From Chloroflexota bacterium (GTDB taxonomy: Bacteria; Chloroflexota; Dehalococcoidia; SpSt-223): DNA of 50,082 bases. Every line of letters starts with the position of its first letter. The first letter of the stretch is position 1. Positions 33,815 through 44,900 of the stretch are shown one piece after another. The translations under genes and the position numbers were made by a program. The DNA lies in NCBI GenBank assembly GCA_023512725.1, contig JAILZB010000004.1, positions 1 through 50,082 on the forward strand, in the 5' to 3' direction. The notes under the pieces are model-generated. The model saw only the letters and a list, made by a program, of their open reading frames with translations. It did not search any database and was not told the DNA's origin.

Positions 33815-34816
33815 ATGGCGCTCCTGTCGCGTCGCGCGCTTCTGGCGGCAGCAGCGAGCCTGGCGAGCGTCGCCTGTTTCCGGGAGCTGCCCCGTCCTCC
33901 CGCCCGCCAGGGAGAAGCGCGCTGGAGCCGAGGTGCGAGCGCTCCCTCGGCGCGTTCGGAAGTCGGCGGGGCTGCGATCGGTGGGGAGGTCTACGTTGTG
34001 GGCGGCCTGGGGCGGGACAGCCGCGGCGACTACACTAGCGATGCCCTCGAGGTCTACGACGTCGCAGCGGACCGCTGGTCGCTGGGAGCACCCCTGCCAC
34101 GGCCGCTCCATCACCCGGGGGTGACAGCACTCGACGGCCTGCTCTACGTGGTCGGGGGTTACACCCCTGAGTGGGCGCCGCTGGCGACCGCCTTCCGCTA
34201 CGACCCCGCGACCGACCGCTGGGAGACCTTACCGCCGCTCCCGACCGCCCGCGGGGCCCTGGTGGCCGTCGCAGCGGCTGGCAAGGTCTGGGCGATCGGT
34301 GGACGTGCAGCGGGCGACGTGACTGCCGTGGAAGCGTTCGACCCCCGAGAGGGGACGTGGCGCCGCTTCCAGGCGATGCCAACCCCCCGCGACCACCACG
34401 CTGGTGGCGTGATCGACGAGCGGATCTACGTGGCAGGCGGGCGGTTGGACGGCCGCGGGAACCTCGATGCCTTTGAGGTCTACGACCCCGCGACCGACCG
34501 CTGGGAAACTTTACCGCCGCTCCCGACCGCCCGCAGTGGCATTGCGGCCGCCGTGCTGGGGGGGCGACTGTACGTCTTCGGGGGGGAAGGCGACCGGATC
34601 TTTGGGGAGAACGAGTCCTACCACCCGGCAAGCGGGAGCTGGAGCCGCGAGCTGCCGTTGCCCACACCCCGCCATGGCCTGGCCGCAGCGACCGTGGGCG
34701 AGGCGATCGCCGTCATCGCCGGGGGACCCCAGCCGGGCTATTTTGTCAGCGATATCGTCGAAATCTACTGGCCGGCGAGCCCGGAGCGGGTGTTCCTGCC
34801 GATCACCAACCGCTAG
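33815..34816 (+). CDS. Kelch-repeat lipoprotein
   Basis: The 333-residue protein has a lipoprotein signal with ASVAC (Cys21) after a twin-Arg-containing N-region (LLSRRALLAA), though the RR lacks the full Tat pattern. Six Kelch blades follow, with repeated GGEVYVVGG, GLLYVVGG, GKVWAIGG, ERIYVAGG and GRLYVFGG strands and YDPATDRWETLPPLPTAR turns. A six-bladed beta-propeller on the outer membrane face is expected, possibly binding glycans or proteins. Two blades share almost identical DNA (34198-34252 and 34480-34534). It is divergent from the kinase operon and has a leaderless-type start. Confidence 0.87.
   Translation: MALLSRRALLAAAASLASVACFRELPRPPARQGEARWSRGASAPSARSEVGGAAIGGEVYVVGGLGRDSRGDYTSDALEVYDVAADRWSLGAPLPRPLHHPGVTALDGLLYVVGGYTPEWAPLATAFRYDPATDRWETLPPLPTARGALVAVAAAGKVWAIGGRAAGDVTAVEAFDPREGTWRRFQAMPTPRDHHAGGVIDERIYVAGGRLDGRGNLDAFEVYDPATDRWETLPPLPTARSGIAAAVLGGRLYVFGGEGDRIFGENESYHPASGSWSRELPLPTPRHGLAAATVGEAIAVIAGGPQPGYFVSDIVEIYWPASPERVFLPITNR
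34198..34252 (+). repeat. Kelch blade DNA repeat, copy 1
   Basis: A 55-base segment encoding YDPATDRWETLPPLPTAR recurs at 34480-34534 with two mismatches (GGGAGACC versus GGGAAACT). The other blades of the gene have diverged much further. Confidence 0.9.
34480..34534 (+). repeat. Kelch blade DNA repeat, copy 2
   Basis: The second copy of the 55-base repeat lies 282 bases (94 codons, two Kelch repeats) after the first. It points to a recent duplication or gene conversion. Confidence 0.9.
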
Positions 34817-35034
34817 ACCGTGGCATTCAGATAGCGGCTCACCACTGCCTCAGCAGGGGTGTAGGCACGCAGGAGCGTGCGGGGTCGCACCTCAGGCTCG
34901 ACCAGGGCAGGGGTGGTGAGTACCCACAGGGCGTAGGAGAGCGGTTCGCTGGCGGCCGCGGGCAGCTGCGGCGGCAAGTCCACGGTAGCGCGCACCTGCA
35001 GCAGGCTGCCGAACGGTGGGGTCGCGCTCGTCAT
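34813..35034 (-). CDS. Small hypothetical protein
   Basis: A 73-residue product with a Pro-rich middle (VDLPPQLPAAAS) and a C-terminal RTLLRAYTPAEAVVSRYLNATV-like segment (shown in part: TPAEAVVSRYL). No family is recognised and there is no signal peptide or span. It is kept as a likely gene because ATG 35034 has a good GGGAGGGTGA ribosome site and its codon use matches the neighbours. Its stop overlaps the Kelch gene stop (bases 34813-34816). It could be related to the divergent exporter, but nothing shows it. Confidence 0.5.
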   Translation of the reverse strand: MTSATPPFGSLLQVRATVDLPPQLPAAASEPLSYALWVLTTPALVEPEVRPRTLLRAYTPAEAVVSRYLNATV

Positions 35035-35099
35035 TCACCCTCCCAGGATGCTTATCGGCAGGGGTGGCCGGGGCTGAAGGGTGGCGAACCTCGCCAAAA

Positions 35100-35133
35100 G
35101 TAGAGCTTGACTTTAGGTAGAGTTTTGACTAGG
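35100..35133 (+). repeat. Imperfect tandem repeat over the exporter promoter
   Basis: GTAGAG recurs at 35100 and 35117, and TTGACT at 35107 and 35125, so the unit GTAGAG-n-TTGACT-n-AG is repeated with a 17-18 base period. One TTGACT is the -35 element; the second lies directly before the -10. Spacing near two helical turns minus a few bases is compatible with a regulator operator. Confidence 0.55.
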
Positions 35134-35135
35134 AT
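35107..35135 (+). promoter_or_regulatory. Promoter of the MFS exporter gene
   Basis: TTGACT (35107-35112), a 17-base spacer and TAGGAT (35130-35135) form a clear sigma-70-type promoter. GGAGGT (35145-35150) and ATG 35156 follow, so the 5' leader is only about 14 bases long. Confidence 0.75.
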
Positions 35136-35155
35136 TAGGGGCGCGGAGGTGCACC

Positions 35156-36334
35156 ATGCGACGGTCTCCCCTGACCATTGTCTATCTCACGGTCTTCATC
35201 GACCTGCTCGGGCTGGGCATCATCCTCCCAGTGCTGCCGTTCTACGCCCAGAGCTTCGGTGCCAGTGGTTTTGCCGTCGGTGCGACCCTCGCCCTCTACT
35301 CGGCGATGCAGCTGGTGTCCTCTCCGCTGTTGGGCGCCTTTTCGGACCGGGTCGGGCGGCGGCCAGTGCTGCTTGCGAGCCTGGCTGGCTCGGCGATCTC
35401 ACTCGCGTTGACGGGGCTGGCGGGCTCGCTGCCGGTCCTCCTCCTTGCGCGGGCGCTCTCGGGGTTGTTCGGCGGCTCCATCGGGACAGCCCAGGCCTAC
35501 GTCGCGGATGTGACCCCGCCGGCGGAGCGGGCCCGCGCCATGGGCCTGATCGGGGCGATGACTGGCCTCGGCTTCATCTTCGGGCCCGCGCTCGGCGCGA
35601 GCCTGAGCCAGTTCGGGCTGGGGACGGCCGCCTTCGTCGCGGCCGGGCTAGCAGCGGGGAACTTCCTCCTCGCCTGGTTCTTCTTGCCCGAATCGCGCCC
35701 GGCGGGTGTTGCCCCCCGACGACCAGTCTTCGCCTTCCTGCGGGTGGGTGAGGCGCTGGCGCACCCAGCGGTCGGGCGGCTGTTCGGCGCGATGTTCCTG
35801 GCGATGTTTGCCTTTGCGGGAGTACAAGCAACCTTCCCGCTGCTCGGCGCCCAGAACTTCGCCCTTACGGCCAGCAGCCTGGGGGTGGTGTTCGTTACCG
35901 TGGGGCTGGTCTCGGTGCTGATGCAAGGACTGCTCGTCGGGCGACTGACGAAGCGGTTTGGCGAGCGCACCCTGGCGTTCATCGGGCTGGGGGTCTTCGT
36001 CGTAACCTTGCTGACCCTCCCCCTGGTCCATAGCCTGACTGAAGCCCTGGCGGTGCTGGCTCTGCAATCGGTGGGCAGCGCCCTCTACAACCCCGCGCTC
36101 ACGAGCCTCATCTCGCGCGAGGCCCCGCCAGATGAGAAGGGGAGCCTGCTCGGGCTGGGGCAGGCGTTTGGGGCGCTCTCGCGGGCGACCGGGCCGTTCG
36201 TGGCGGGCTTCCTGTACGACTACGGCAGTGCGCTGCCGTTCTTGGTGGGCGCCCTGCTCGTGGCTATTGGAATTGCGGTTCTCGTGCGTCTGCCAGCGCC
36301 GGCAGACGTGCTCGCTCCGCAGCCGGCCGACTGA
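35156..36334 (+). CDS. MFS drug/proton antiporter (TetA-like)
   Basis: The 392-residue protein has about 12 hydrophobic spans and the MFS antiporter motif A in loop 2-3 (GAFSDRVGRRPVLL), with IDLLGLGIILPVLPFYA in helix 1, a signature of TetA/Bcr-like exporters. The second half repeats a weaker motif A (GRLTKRFGERTLAF). It should export a drug or metabolite using the proton gradient; the substrate is unknown. A well-formed promoter and a possible operator precede it, suggesting induction, but no regulator gene is adjacent. A hairpin at 36362-36397 follows the gene. Confidence 0.88.
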   Translation: MRRSPLTIVYLTVFIDLLGLGIILPVLPFYAQSFGASGFAVGATLALYSAMQLVSSPLLGAFSDRVGRRPVLLASLAGSAISLALTGLAGSLPVLLLARALSGLFGGSIGTAQAYVADVTPPAERARAMGLIGAMTGLGFIFGPALGASLSQFGLGTAAFVAAGLAAGNFLLAWFFLPESRPAGVAPRRPVFAFLRVGEALAHPAVGRLFGAMFLAMFAFAGVQATFPLLGAQNFALTASSLGVVFVTVGLVSVLMQGLLVGRLTKRFGERTLAFIGLGVFVVTLLTLPLVHSLTEALAVLALQSVGSALYNPALTSLISREAPPDEKGSLLGLGQAFGALSRATGPFVAGFLYDYGSALPFLVGALLVAIGIAVLVRLPAPADVLAPQPAD

Positions 36335-36361
36335 GCCGTCGGCCCTTCCTCCCTCTTTTCC

Positions 36362-36397
36362 CGGGTACGGCTTTGCCAGCGTGGGCGACCGTACCCG
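36362..36397 (+). terminator. Possible terminator hairpin after the exporter gene
   Basis: CGGGTACGG (36362-36370) and CCGTACCCG (36389-36397) are perfect 9-bp complements with an 18-base loop. The following sequence has only a weak T-run (TTCCATTTG), so termination efficiency is uncertain. Confidence 0.45.
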
Positions 36398-36403
36398 TTC
36401 CAT

Positions 36404-36433
36404 TTGCTCCGGGCAAGCCGGGCAGCCCATAAT
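36404..36433 (+). promoter_or_regulatory. Candidate promoter for aspS
   Basis: TTGCTC (36404-36409), an 18-base spacer and CATAAT (36428-36433) lie 57 bases before ATG 36490. A purine-rich AAGTAAGGA ribosome site is close to the start. I found no T-box signature in this short leader. Confidence 0.45.
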
Positions 36434-36489
36434 CGGGCATATCCCTCTTCTCGCAGCGCATCCTGCCCACGCGAAGTAAGGATCAGACG

Positions 36490-38261
<1,772 letters not shown>

Positions 38262-38265
<4 letters not shown>

Positions 38266-39617
38266 GCGGCCTGCGGGCGCTCGCCGAGTTCGCGGCTCGC
38301 TTTGACCTCGCGGCTGCGCCGAAGGAGGTGGTGCAGGAGGGGCGGCGCCAGCTGCTCGATACGGTTGGGGTGATCATCGGGGGCGCCAGCGTGCCCGAGG
38401 TGCGGGCCCTGGCGGCGATCGAAGCGCGTGACCCGGGCCCGGCAACCTTCCTCGGCCAGGACGGCTGGGCAGCCGCCGAGGCGGCTGCCCTGGTGAATGC
38501 CACCGCTGGGGTGTGGCTGGACTACGACAGTGGCCAGCGGGCTTCGGGGAGCCACCCGGCTGTTCACGTGGTGCCAGCCGCACTCGCCATTGCCGAGGAG
38601 GTTGGGGCCAGTGGCGCTGACCTCTTGAGCGCGGTGATCGTGGGCTGTGAAGTTGGGGCGCGGATGGGTGCAGCAGCCGGCCGCTTGCATCCCCTCCTCT
38701 CACCCCACGGCAGCTGGCCAGTGCTGGGGGCGGCAGCGGCGGTAGCGCGCCTGCTCGGGTTTGATGGAGCGCAGCTGGCGGCAACCCTGGAAGTGGCCTC
38801 CTCCCTGACGCTCCTCACCTCGACCGGCCTCCACACGGCGGGGGCGAATGGGCGCCACCTCCAGGCTGGCCTGGGTGCTCAGCGGGGGATTGTGGCGGCG
38901 CGCCTGCAGGCGGCTGGCGTCACCGGCGACCCGGAGGGCTGCCAGCAGGTCTTCGGGCGCCTGGTCACCCCCACATTCAACACTCGGCGGCTCACGATCG
39001 ACCTCGGGCGGCAGTGGGAGTTCTTGCGCGGCTACTACAAGCCGTATGCCTGTGCTCGGGTCACGCACGCGGCGATCGATGCTCTCCTCGCAATCCGACG
39101 CCAGCGGGCGGCGCTGGGGATCCACGCTGAGGATGTGGTGGCGATCGAGGTGGCGACCTTTGCAGCGGCGGCGGCCCTGGCAGACCCGCACCCGACTTCG
39201 GAGCTGGCGGCCCGCTTCTCCCTGCCCTACATCCTGGCGGCGACCTGGGTCCGGGGGGATGCCGGGCCCGCGAGTTTCGCCACCACCATCCGCCGTCATC
39301 CGGCGGTCCGCCGCCTGGCCGAGCGCATTCGGCTCCGCGAGGACCCCGAGTATACTGCGCTCACCCCGGAGTACCGCCCGGCGGCTGTGAGCGTCCAGTT
39401 TCGCGATGGCACCTCCCTCACGGTGGAGCGGCTTAACGCCAGCGGCGAGCCGGACGACCCGCTGCTCCCGCTCTGGCTGGAAGAGAAGTTCGATGGCCTG
39501 GTCGCTCCGGTGCTGGGTCGGGAGCGTGCCCAGCACCTCCGCCAGCAGCTGCTCCAGGTCGAGCAGGTCCCCACTGTGGCCGAGCTGACCACTCTCGCCA
39601 TCCCACCCCGTCCTTGA
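38262..39617 (+). CDS. MmgE/PrpD family protein
   Basis: The 451-residue protein belongs to the MmgE/PrpD fold of 2-methylcitrate dehydratases, cis-aconitate decarboxylases and related lyases or isomerases. Shared features are [14 protein letters not shown] near the start, the [17 protein letters not shown] segment (family LDFDD.....HP), GCEVGARMG, and the [15 protein letters not shown] segment, which in the family reads KPYP.C...H. The dehydratase LDFDD Asp pair is only partly kept (LDYDS), so methylcitrate activity should not be assumed. The start GTG 38262 overlaps the aspS stop. No other methylcitrate-cycle genes are near, so the substrate is unknown. Confidence 0.82.
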
Positions 39618-39777
39618 CCTGCGCGCTCGGCGACGCCGTGCCCCCTTCCGCGAGCAACAAGGACTGCTCCCCCGCAGCGTTGGCCATGCGGGTGGCGCGG
39701 GCTTCCCCCGGCTGCCTGCCTAACTGCTACCGTCTGCCCGCTCGCTCCGCTAGCATCGGCGGGAGAAGGGGGCAGTG

Positions 39778-41433
39778 ATGGCAGGCACGTTCCAGGACGG
39801 CTCACCGCTACGGGGCCGGTACTGCCTGGTCAGGCTGGTGAGCAGCGACCCAAGCAGCGATAGCTATCAAGCCGTCGACGGCACGAGCGGGACGACGGCA
39901 CTCGTCCAGGTAGTCCGGCCAGCTGCGACACCGACAGCGGCTGCCCGTGAACGTCTGCTGAATGAGCTGGGGCGGGCGCAGGCCATCACCGTGCCGGCGC
40001 TCTTGCCAGTTCTCCAGGTGGGGGTCGATGATGAGCGAGTGGTGATCGTGCGCCCCTGGCCAGCCGGGGTCTCGCTCGCCGTCCGCCTTGCGGCCGGGCC
40101 AGTGCCGCTCCCGTGGGCGGTCAGCGTGGTACGGGCAGCGCTCCAGGCGGTTCGCGCAGCCGACGCAGCCGGGCTTGCCCACCCAGGGCTGACCCTCGCC
40201 AATATCTTCGCTACCGATGATGGCCAGGTGATGGTCGGCGATGGCGGTCTCCTGTTGCTACCGGCGGCGCGGGTCTTGCCGGCGCTCGCGGATACTGATG
40301 CGGCGGGCACCGCTCCTCGCGCGCCCGAGCTGGCGCCGGGCGAGCGAGCGACCAGTGTTGCCCAGCAGTTTGCGGCCGCGGCGATTGTGACCCGGCTAGT
40401 CAGTGGCCAGTGGCCAGCGCGTGATCCCGCTGCACCCTGGCGATGGTCCCTTCCCCCGGGACTCCCTCCCGCGCTCAGCCGCGCCGTCAGGCGGAGCCTC
40501 GCACTCGCCCCTCACGACCGGGGCAGCCCGGACGCGTTGCTCCAGTCGCTGGCGGCTGCGGGCGCGGCAACCGGGCCAGGGAAACGTCGCGTGCTGCGCT
40601 GGGGCTGGTTGACAGCGGCGGTGCTCGTGGCTGTCGTGTGGGGTGCTGTGCAGATCGCTCGGCTGACTGCAGCGAGCGCGGCCAGTGATGTCCTCCCGGA
40701 AGCGCCAGCCGAGGCCGCCGTGCCGGTGGGAACCCCTACGGTGGCACCGTCCCGAGTGGCTGCGCTGGTCGCCTCCGCTCCGAGCACGGAGGAGGTCCGC
40801 GCGCAGGCTGACCGCTGTTGGGGGGTCGACTGGCCGTGCGCGATCGCCGCGCTTAGCCAGCTGAGCGTCCGTGAGCCCGCTGACTCTGCGCTTCGTGCCC
40901 AGCTGGCAACCGCTTACCTGAACGCTGGGCTTGCCCAGGCCGAGGCCGGGGCGGTGGCTGAAGCGGAAGCGACGTTTGCGGCCGCGCTCGCCATCGACCC
41001 CACCCAGGCGCTCGCGCGGCGCGCCCAGCAGGTAGCCGCGCGCTACCAGGAGGGCGCTCACGCCTACGATCTGGGCGACTGGAGGACAGCCGAAGCGGCG
41101 TTCCGCGAGGTGGTGGCGAGTGGAATGCCATTCGGTCGGGCACGCGAGCTGCTGGCGGCGAGCCTCGTGAATGGGGGAGTGCACGCCTGGCAGGACGGCG
41201 ACTACGCGCACGCGACTGCCCGCTGCGCCGAAGCCAGCCAGGTAGTGGGCGCGCCTGCTGAGCCCTGTCGGGGCGCGCTGGCAGCAGCACCACCTTCAGC
41301 CGGACGGGCAGCACCACCTTCCCGACCCTCCCCCCTCGCGCTTGCACCCCCTCCTCTCCTGACTGCAGCGCCGCCGCCCATCATCATCGTACGCGTGCCG
41401 CCACCGCGCCAGCGTACCGTTTGGCTGCCCTGA
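39778..41433 (+). CDS. Membrane-anchored pseudokinase with TPR-like repeats
   Basis: The 551-residue protein has a Ser/Thr-kinase-like N-terminal domain (about 1-260), one transmembrane span at 273-295, a Pro/Val-rich linker, a helical repeat region at about 345-495 resembling TPR motifs, and a Pro-rich tail. The kinase fold is recognisable from LRGRYCLVRLV and RAPELAPGE (APE motif), but the catalytic parts are lost. The usual VAIK Lys is absent (LVQVV, 42-46), the HRDLKPEN loop is HPGLTLANI (135-143), and DFG is GDG (154-156). It therefore cannot phosphorylate by the normal route and is probably a scaffold or sensor. ATG 39778 follows AAGGGGG. Confidence 0.82.
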   Translation: MAGTFQDGSPLRGRYCLVRLVSSDPSSDSYQAVDGTSGTTALVQVVRPAATPTAAARERLLNELGRAQAITVPALLPVLQVGVDDERVVIVRPWPAGVSLAVRLAAGPVPLPWAVSVVRAALQAVRAADAAGLAHPGLTLANIFATDDGQVMVGDGGLLLLPAARVLPALADTDAAGTAPRAPELAPGERATSVAQQFAAAAIVTRLVSGQWPARDPAAPWRWSLPPGLPPALSRAVRRSLALAPHDRGSPDALLQSLAAAGAATGPGKRRVLRWGWLTAAVLVAVVWGAVQIARLTAASAASDVLPEAPAEAAVPVGTPTVAPSRVAALVASAPSTEEVRAQADRCWGVDWPCAIAALSQLSVREPADSALRAQLATAYLNAGLAQAEAGAVAEAEATFAAALAIDPTQALARRAQQVAARYQEGAHAYDLGDWRTAEAAFREVVASGMPFGRARELLAASLVNGGVHAWQDGDYAHATARCAEASQVVGAPAEPCRGALAAAPPSAGRAAPPSRPSPLALAPPPLLTAAPPPIIIVRVPPPRQRTVWLP

Positions 41434-41442
41434 GGGCGCTCG

Positions 41443-41703
41443 CTACTCGACTTCGACCCGCGGGGGGCGAGGGGTGGTCGAGGACTGCTGCTGTTCGAGG
41501 CGCTCGATCAGGGCATCCAGCACGCTCCGCACGGCAAGCAGCCCTTCCCGTTGCATCTGGTTGAGGTGGCGGCGGGTCTCCCCGGGCAGCCAGAACAGCG
41601 GGTCGAAGGACTCGATACGCACGCGGGGGAGCTGCGGTGTGCGCGGGACCCGAATGCGGATGACGTATTCGCGCTCCTCAGCGGAGGGCTGGCTGGTGTT
41701 CAT
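41443..41703 (-). CDS. Small conserved-looking hypothetical protein
   Basis: This 86-residue soluble protein has a strand-like first half (EREYVIRIRVPRTPQLPRV in parts) and a helical second half (ETRRHLNQMQREGLLAVRSVLDALIERLE in parts), then a Pro/Thr/Glu tail. ATG 41703 has GGAG 5 bases upstream. No family is recognised and no metal or active-site motif is visible. The helical part could mediate dimerisation. It ends 9 bases from the pseudokinase stop, and its start faces the treS leader. Confidence 0.6.
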   Translation of the reverse strand: MNTSQPSAEEREYVIRIRVPRTPQLPRVRIESFDPLFWLPGETRRHLNQMQREGLLAVRSVLDALIERLEQQQSSTTPRPPRVEVE

Positions 41704-41919
41704 GACGGCTCCTTTGGGCAGCTCGATGCCTGCATTCAGTTTAACCCCCTGGCAAGCTGCTGTGCCGCCCGGATGGTACCGGCCTAGGCACGTAGCTATC
41801 TTTAAAGGCGACAGCAACAGCGTGCCCGTTGAACGGCCTGGACCCACCGCGCTTCGGGTAGAGCCCCAGCCCGCATCTGGTAGGCCGGAGTGCTCCTTCC
41901 GGTCGGAGAATGTGGACCC
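41704..41919. other. Divergent control region before the trehalose synthase gene
   Basis: A 216-base gap between the small hypothetical gene (minus) and treS. It contains TTAAACT- and TTTAAAGG-type A/T-rich patches (41740 and 41811 areas) unusual for this GC-rich window, and a GGCACG...CGTGCC inverted pair (41788-41826). It could carry an operator for the nearby two-component regulator, but I cannot assign a promoter with confidence. Confidence 0.4.
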
Positions 41920-44900
41920 ATGCCCAAGCGACCTGGACTTTCCACCACGGCGGCCGACCCGCTGTGGTACAAGGATGCCATCATCTACGAGGTGTACGTT
42001 CGGGCCTTTCGCGATTCCAACCGCGATGGCACCGGGGACTTCCGTGGCCTGATCTCCAAGCTGGACTATATCCAGGAGCTGGGGGTCACGGCGATCTGGC
42101 TGCTTCCTTTCTTCCCCTCGCCGCTCCGCGACGGCGGCTACGACATTGCGGACTATACCAATGTCAAGCCGGAGTATGGGACGCTGCGCGACGTCCGCCA
42201 GTTCATCGAGGAAGCCCACCGGCGGGGTATCCGGGTGATCTTCGAGCTGGTCGCAAACCACACCTCAGACCAGCACCCCTGGTTTCAGCGCGCGCGCCGG
42301 GCGAAGCCGGGCTCCGTCTGGCGCAACTTCTACGTCTGGAGTGATACCCCCGAGAAGTATCCGGGCGTCCGGATCATCTTCAAGGACTTCGAGACTTCCA
42401 ATTGGGCCTGGGACCCGGTCGCGCAAGCCTATTACTGGCACCGCTTCTACTCCCACCAGCCCGACTTGAACTACGACAATCCGCGGGTCCGCCGCGAAAT
42501 CCAGCGCGTGGTCGACTTCTGGCTCGACCTGGGCGTGGATGGCCTGCGGCTCGATGCGGTGCCCTACCTCTTCGAACGGGAAGGCACCAACTGTGAGAAC
42601 CTGCCCGAGACCCATGCCTTCCTGAAAGCGCTCCGGCGGCACGTGGATGAGAAGTACGGCGACCGGATGCTGCTGGCGGAGGCGAACCAGTGGCCCGAGG
42701 ACGCAGTGGCGTACTTCGGGGAAGGCGATGAGTGCCACATGGCCTTTCACTTCCCCCTGATGCCGCGCCTCTTCATGGCGATCCATCAGGAGGACCGCTT
42801 CCCCATCACTGACATCCTGGAGCGGACGCCACCCATCCCGGAGACGGCGCAGTGGTGCGTGTTTCTGCGCAACCACGATGAGCTGACCCTCGAGATGCTG
42901 ACCGACGAAGAGCGCGACTACATGTACCGGGTGTACGCAGAAGACCCCCAGATGCGTATCAACCTGGGGATCCGGCGCCGCCTCGCCCCCCTCATGCGCA
43001 ACAATCGCCGGCGCATCGAGCTGATGAATGCGCTCCTATTCTCCCTCCTGGGAACGCCGGTGATCTACTACGGCGACGAGATCGGGATGGGCGACAACAT
43101 CTACCTGGGCGACCGGGACGGCGTGCGCACGCCGATGCAGTGGAGCAGCGACCGGAACGCCGGCTTCTCCGAGGCGAACGAACAGCAGCTCTACCTCCCG
43201 GTGATCGTCGACCCGGAGTACCACTACCAGGCCGTGAACGTCGCCGTCCAGCAAAAGAACCCGCAGTCGCTGCTCAACTGGATGAAGCAGATCATTGCCC
43301 TGCGCAAACGCTTCCGGGCCTTCAGCCGGGGCTCGCTCGAGCTGCTCGCGCCAAGCAACCATCGCGTGCTGGCCTTCATCCGGCGCTCCGGCGAGGAGAC
43401 GATCCTGGTGGTGGCGAACCTCTCGCGGTTTGTGCAAGCGGTCAAGCTCGACCTGAGCGCCTACCGTGGGCGCGAGCCCCTCGAGATGTTCGGGGGCAGC
43501 CCCTTCCCGCGGATTGGCGACGAGCCGTACTTCCTGACCCTCGGGCCCCACAGCTTCTACTGGTTCACCTTAGCGACGCCACGGCCGGTCTCGCTCGCCC
43601 CGCTGGGGGGGCAGGATGGCGCTGCTGTGCCGACGGTGCCGGTGCGGAGTCGGACGTCGGAGCTCCTGCGGGAGTTCGGCCCCCAGATTGCCGTCGTCGA
43701 GGCGATCACCCCCTACCTGCTTAAGCACCACTGGTTCGCCCGCAAGCCGCTCGTGCTCCAGTCGGTCCAGTTCCAGGACGCTATCCGCCTTCCGACCGCG
43801 AACGATGAGGCCTACCTCGCGATCGCCCGGCTCAACCCCCGCGAGGGGGATGCGGAGACCTGCCTGATGCCCGTTGGGATTGCACGGGGCGAGGCGGCGC
43901 GCCGACTTCTGGAAGAAGCTCCCCAGCTTGCCATCGCCCGCGTGGTGGGGAGTGAAACGGGTGAGCGTGGGGTGCTCTCCGACGGGCTGGAAGAGGAGGC
44001 GATCCGTCAGGCGCTGCTCGAGGTGGTGCTCCGGGAGCGGCGCCTGCGGGGCCAGGCCGGCGAGCTGGTGGGAACGCTCACCCGGGCTGGGCGGCGTCGC
44101 CTCGCCGGGCAGGAGGTCCACACCTCGCGGCTGGTCTTCGTCGATGCTCGCTACCGGGCAGTGATTGCCGACGATCGACTAGCGCTCAAGATCATCGGCC
44201 GGCCGGAGAGCGGAGTGCATCCGGACCTGGAAGTTTCCGTCCGCCTCCAGGAGCGGGGCTGTCGTGCGCTGGTGCCAGTGCTCGGCTGGGCGGAATACCG
44301 TCGGCCGGAGACCGAACCGCTCGTGGTAGCGATCCTGCGACCAGCGCTGCCGGGCGCAGTCTCGCTGGCGAGCGTGCTCACCGAGCACGTCCGCCGCTTC
44401 CTCCACGACCCGGCTGCCCATGAGTTCGAGGTCCCCGGCCTCACCACTTCGCCTCGTCTCCAGATCGAGGAGGTGCGGCGCGGGGTACCGGCGGCCGCGG
44501 AAGAGGCGCTCGGGCCCGCGCTGGCCCTCGTGCGCCTGGCGGGCAAGCGCTTGGCGGAACTCCACCAGGCGCTGGCGCAGCTGGGCGACGACCCGGCGTT
44601 CGCGCCGGAGCCGTTCAGCGAGCACTACCAGGAGGCGCTCTACTACGGGATGGTCAGTGCGGCTGAGCGGACGTTCTGGCGGATCCGCCAGCTCATCAGC
44701 GACCTCGGCCCCGGCGTGCCGTCCGAGCTGTTCGAGGTGCTGGCCCTGCACCGCCCGATCCACGCCTACTTCCGCCCGATCAAGGCGCAACGCATCGCCG
44801 CGACGCGCATCCGCACCCACGGCGCGCTCGCTCCCGACCTGCTCCTCCTGGTGGACGGCGAGCTCGTGGTGGACGACTTCGAGGGGGACCAGCAGCGACC

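Noticed and set aside
39351-39358. A TATACT motif as a promoter inside the MmgE/PrpD gene
   Set aside because: It encodes conserved residues in mid-gene, has no -35 partner, and no gene starts nearby.
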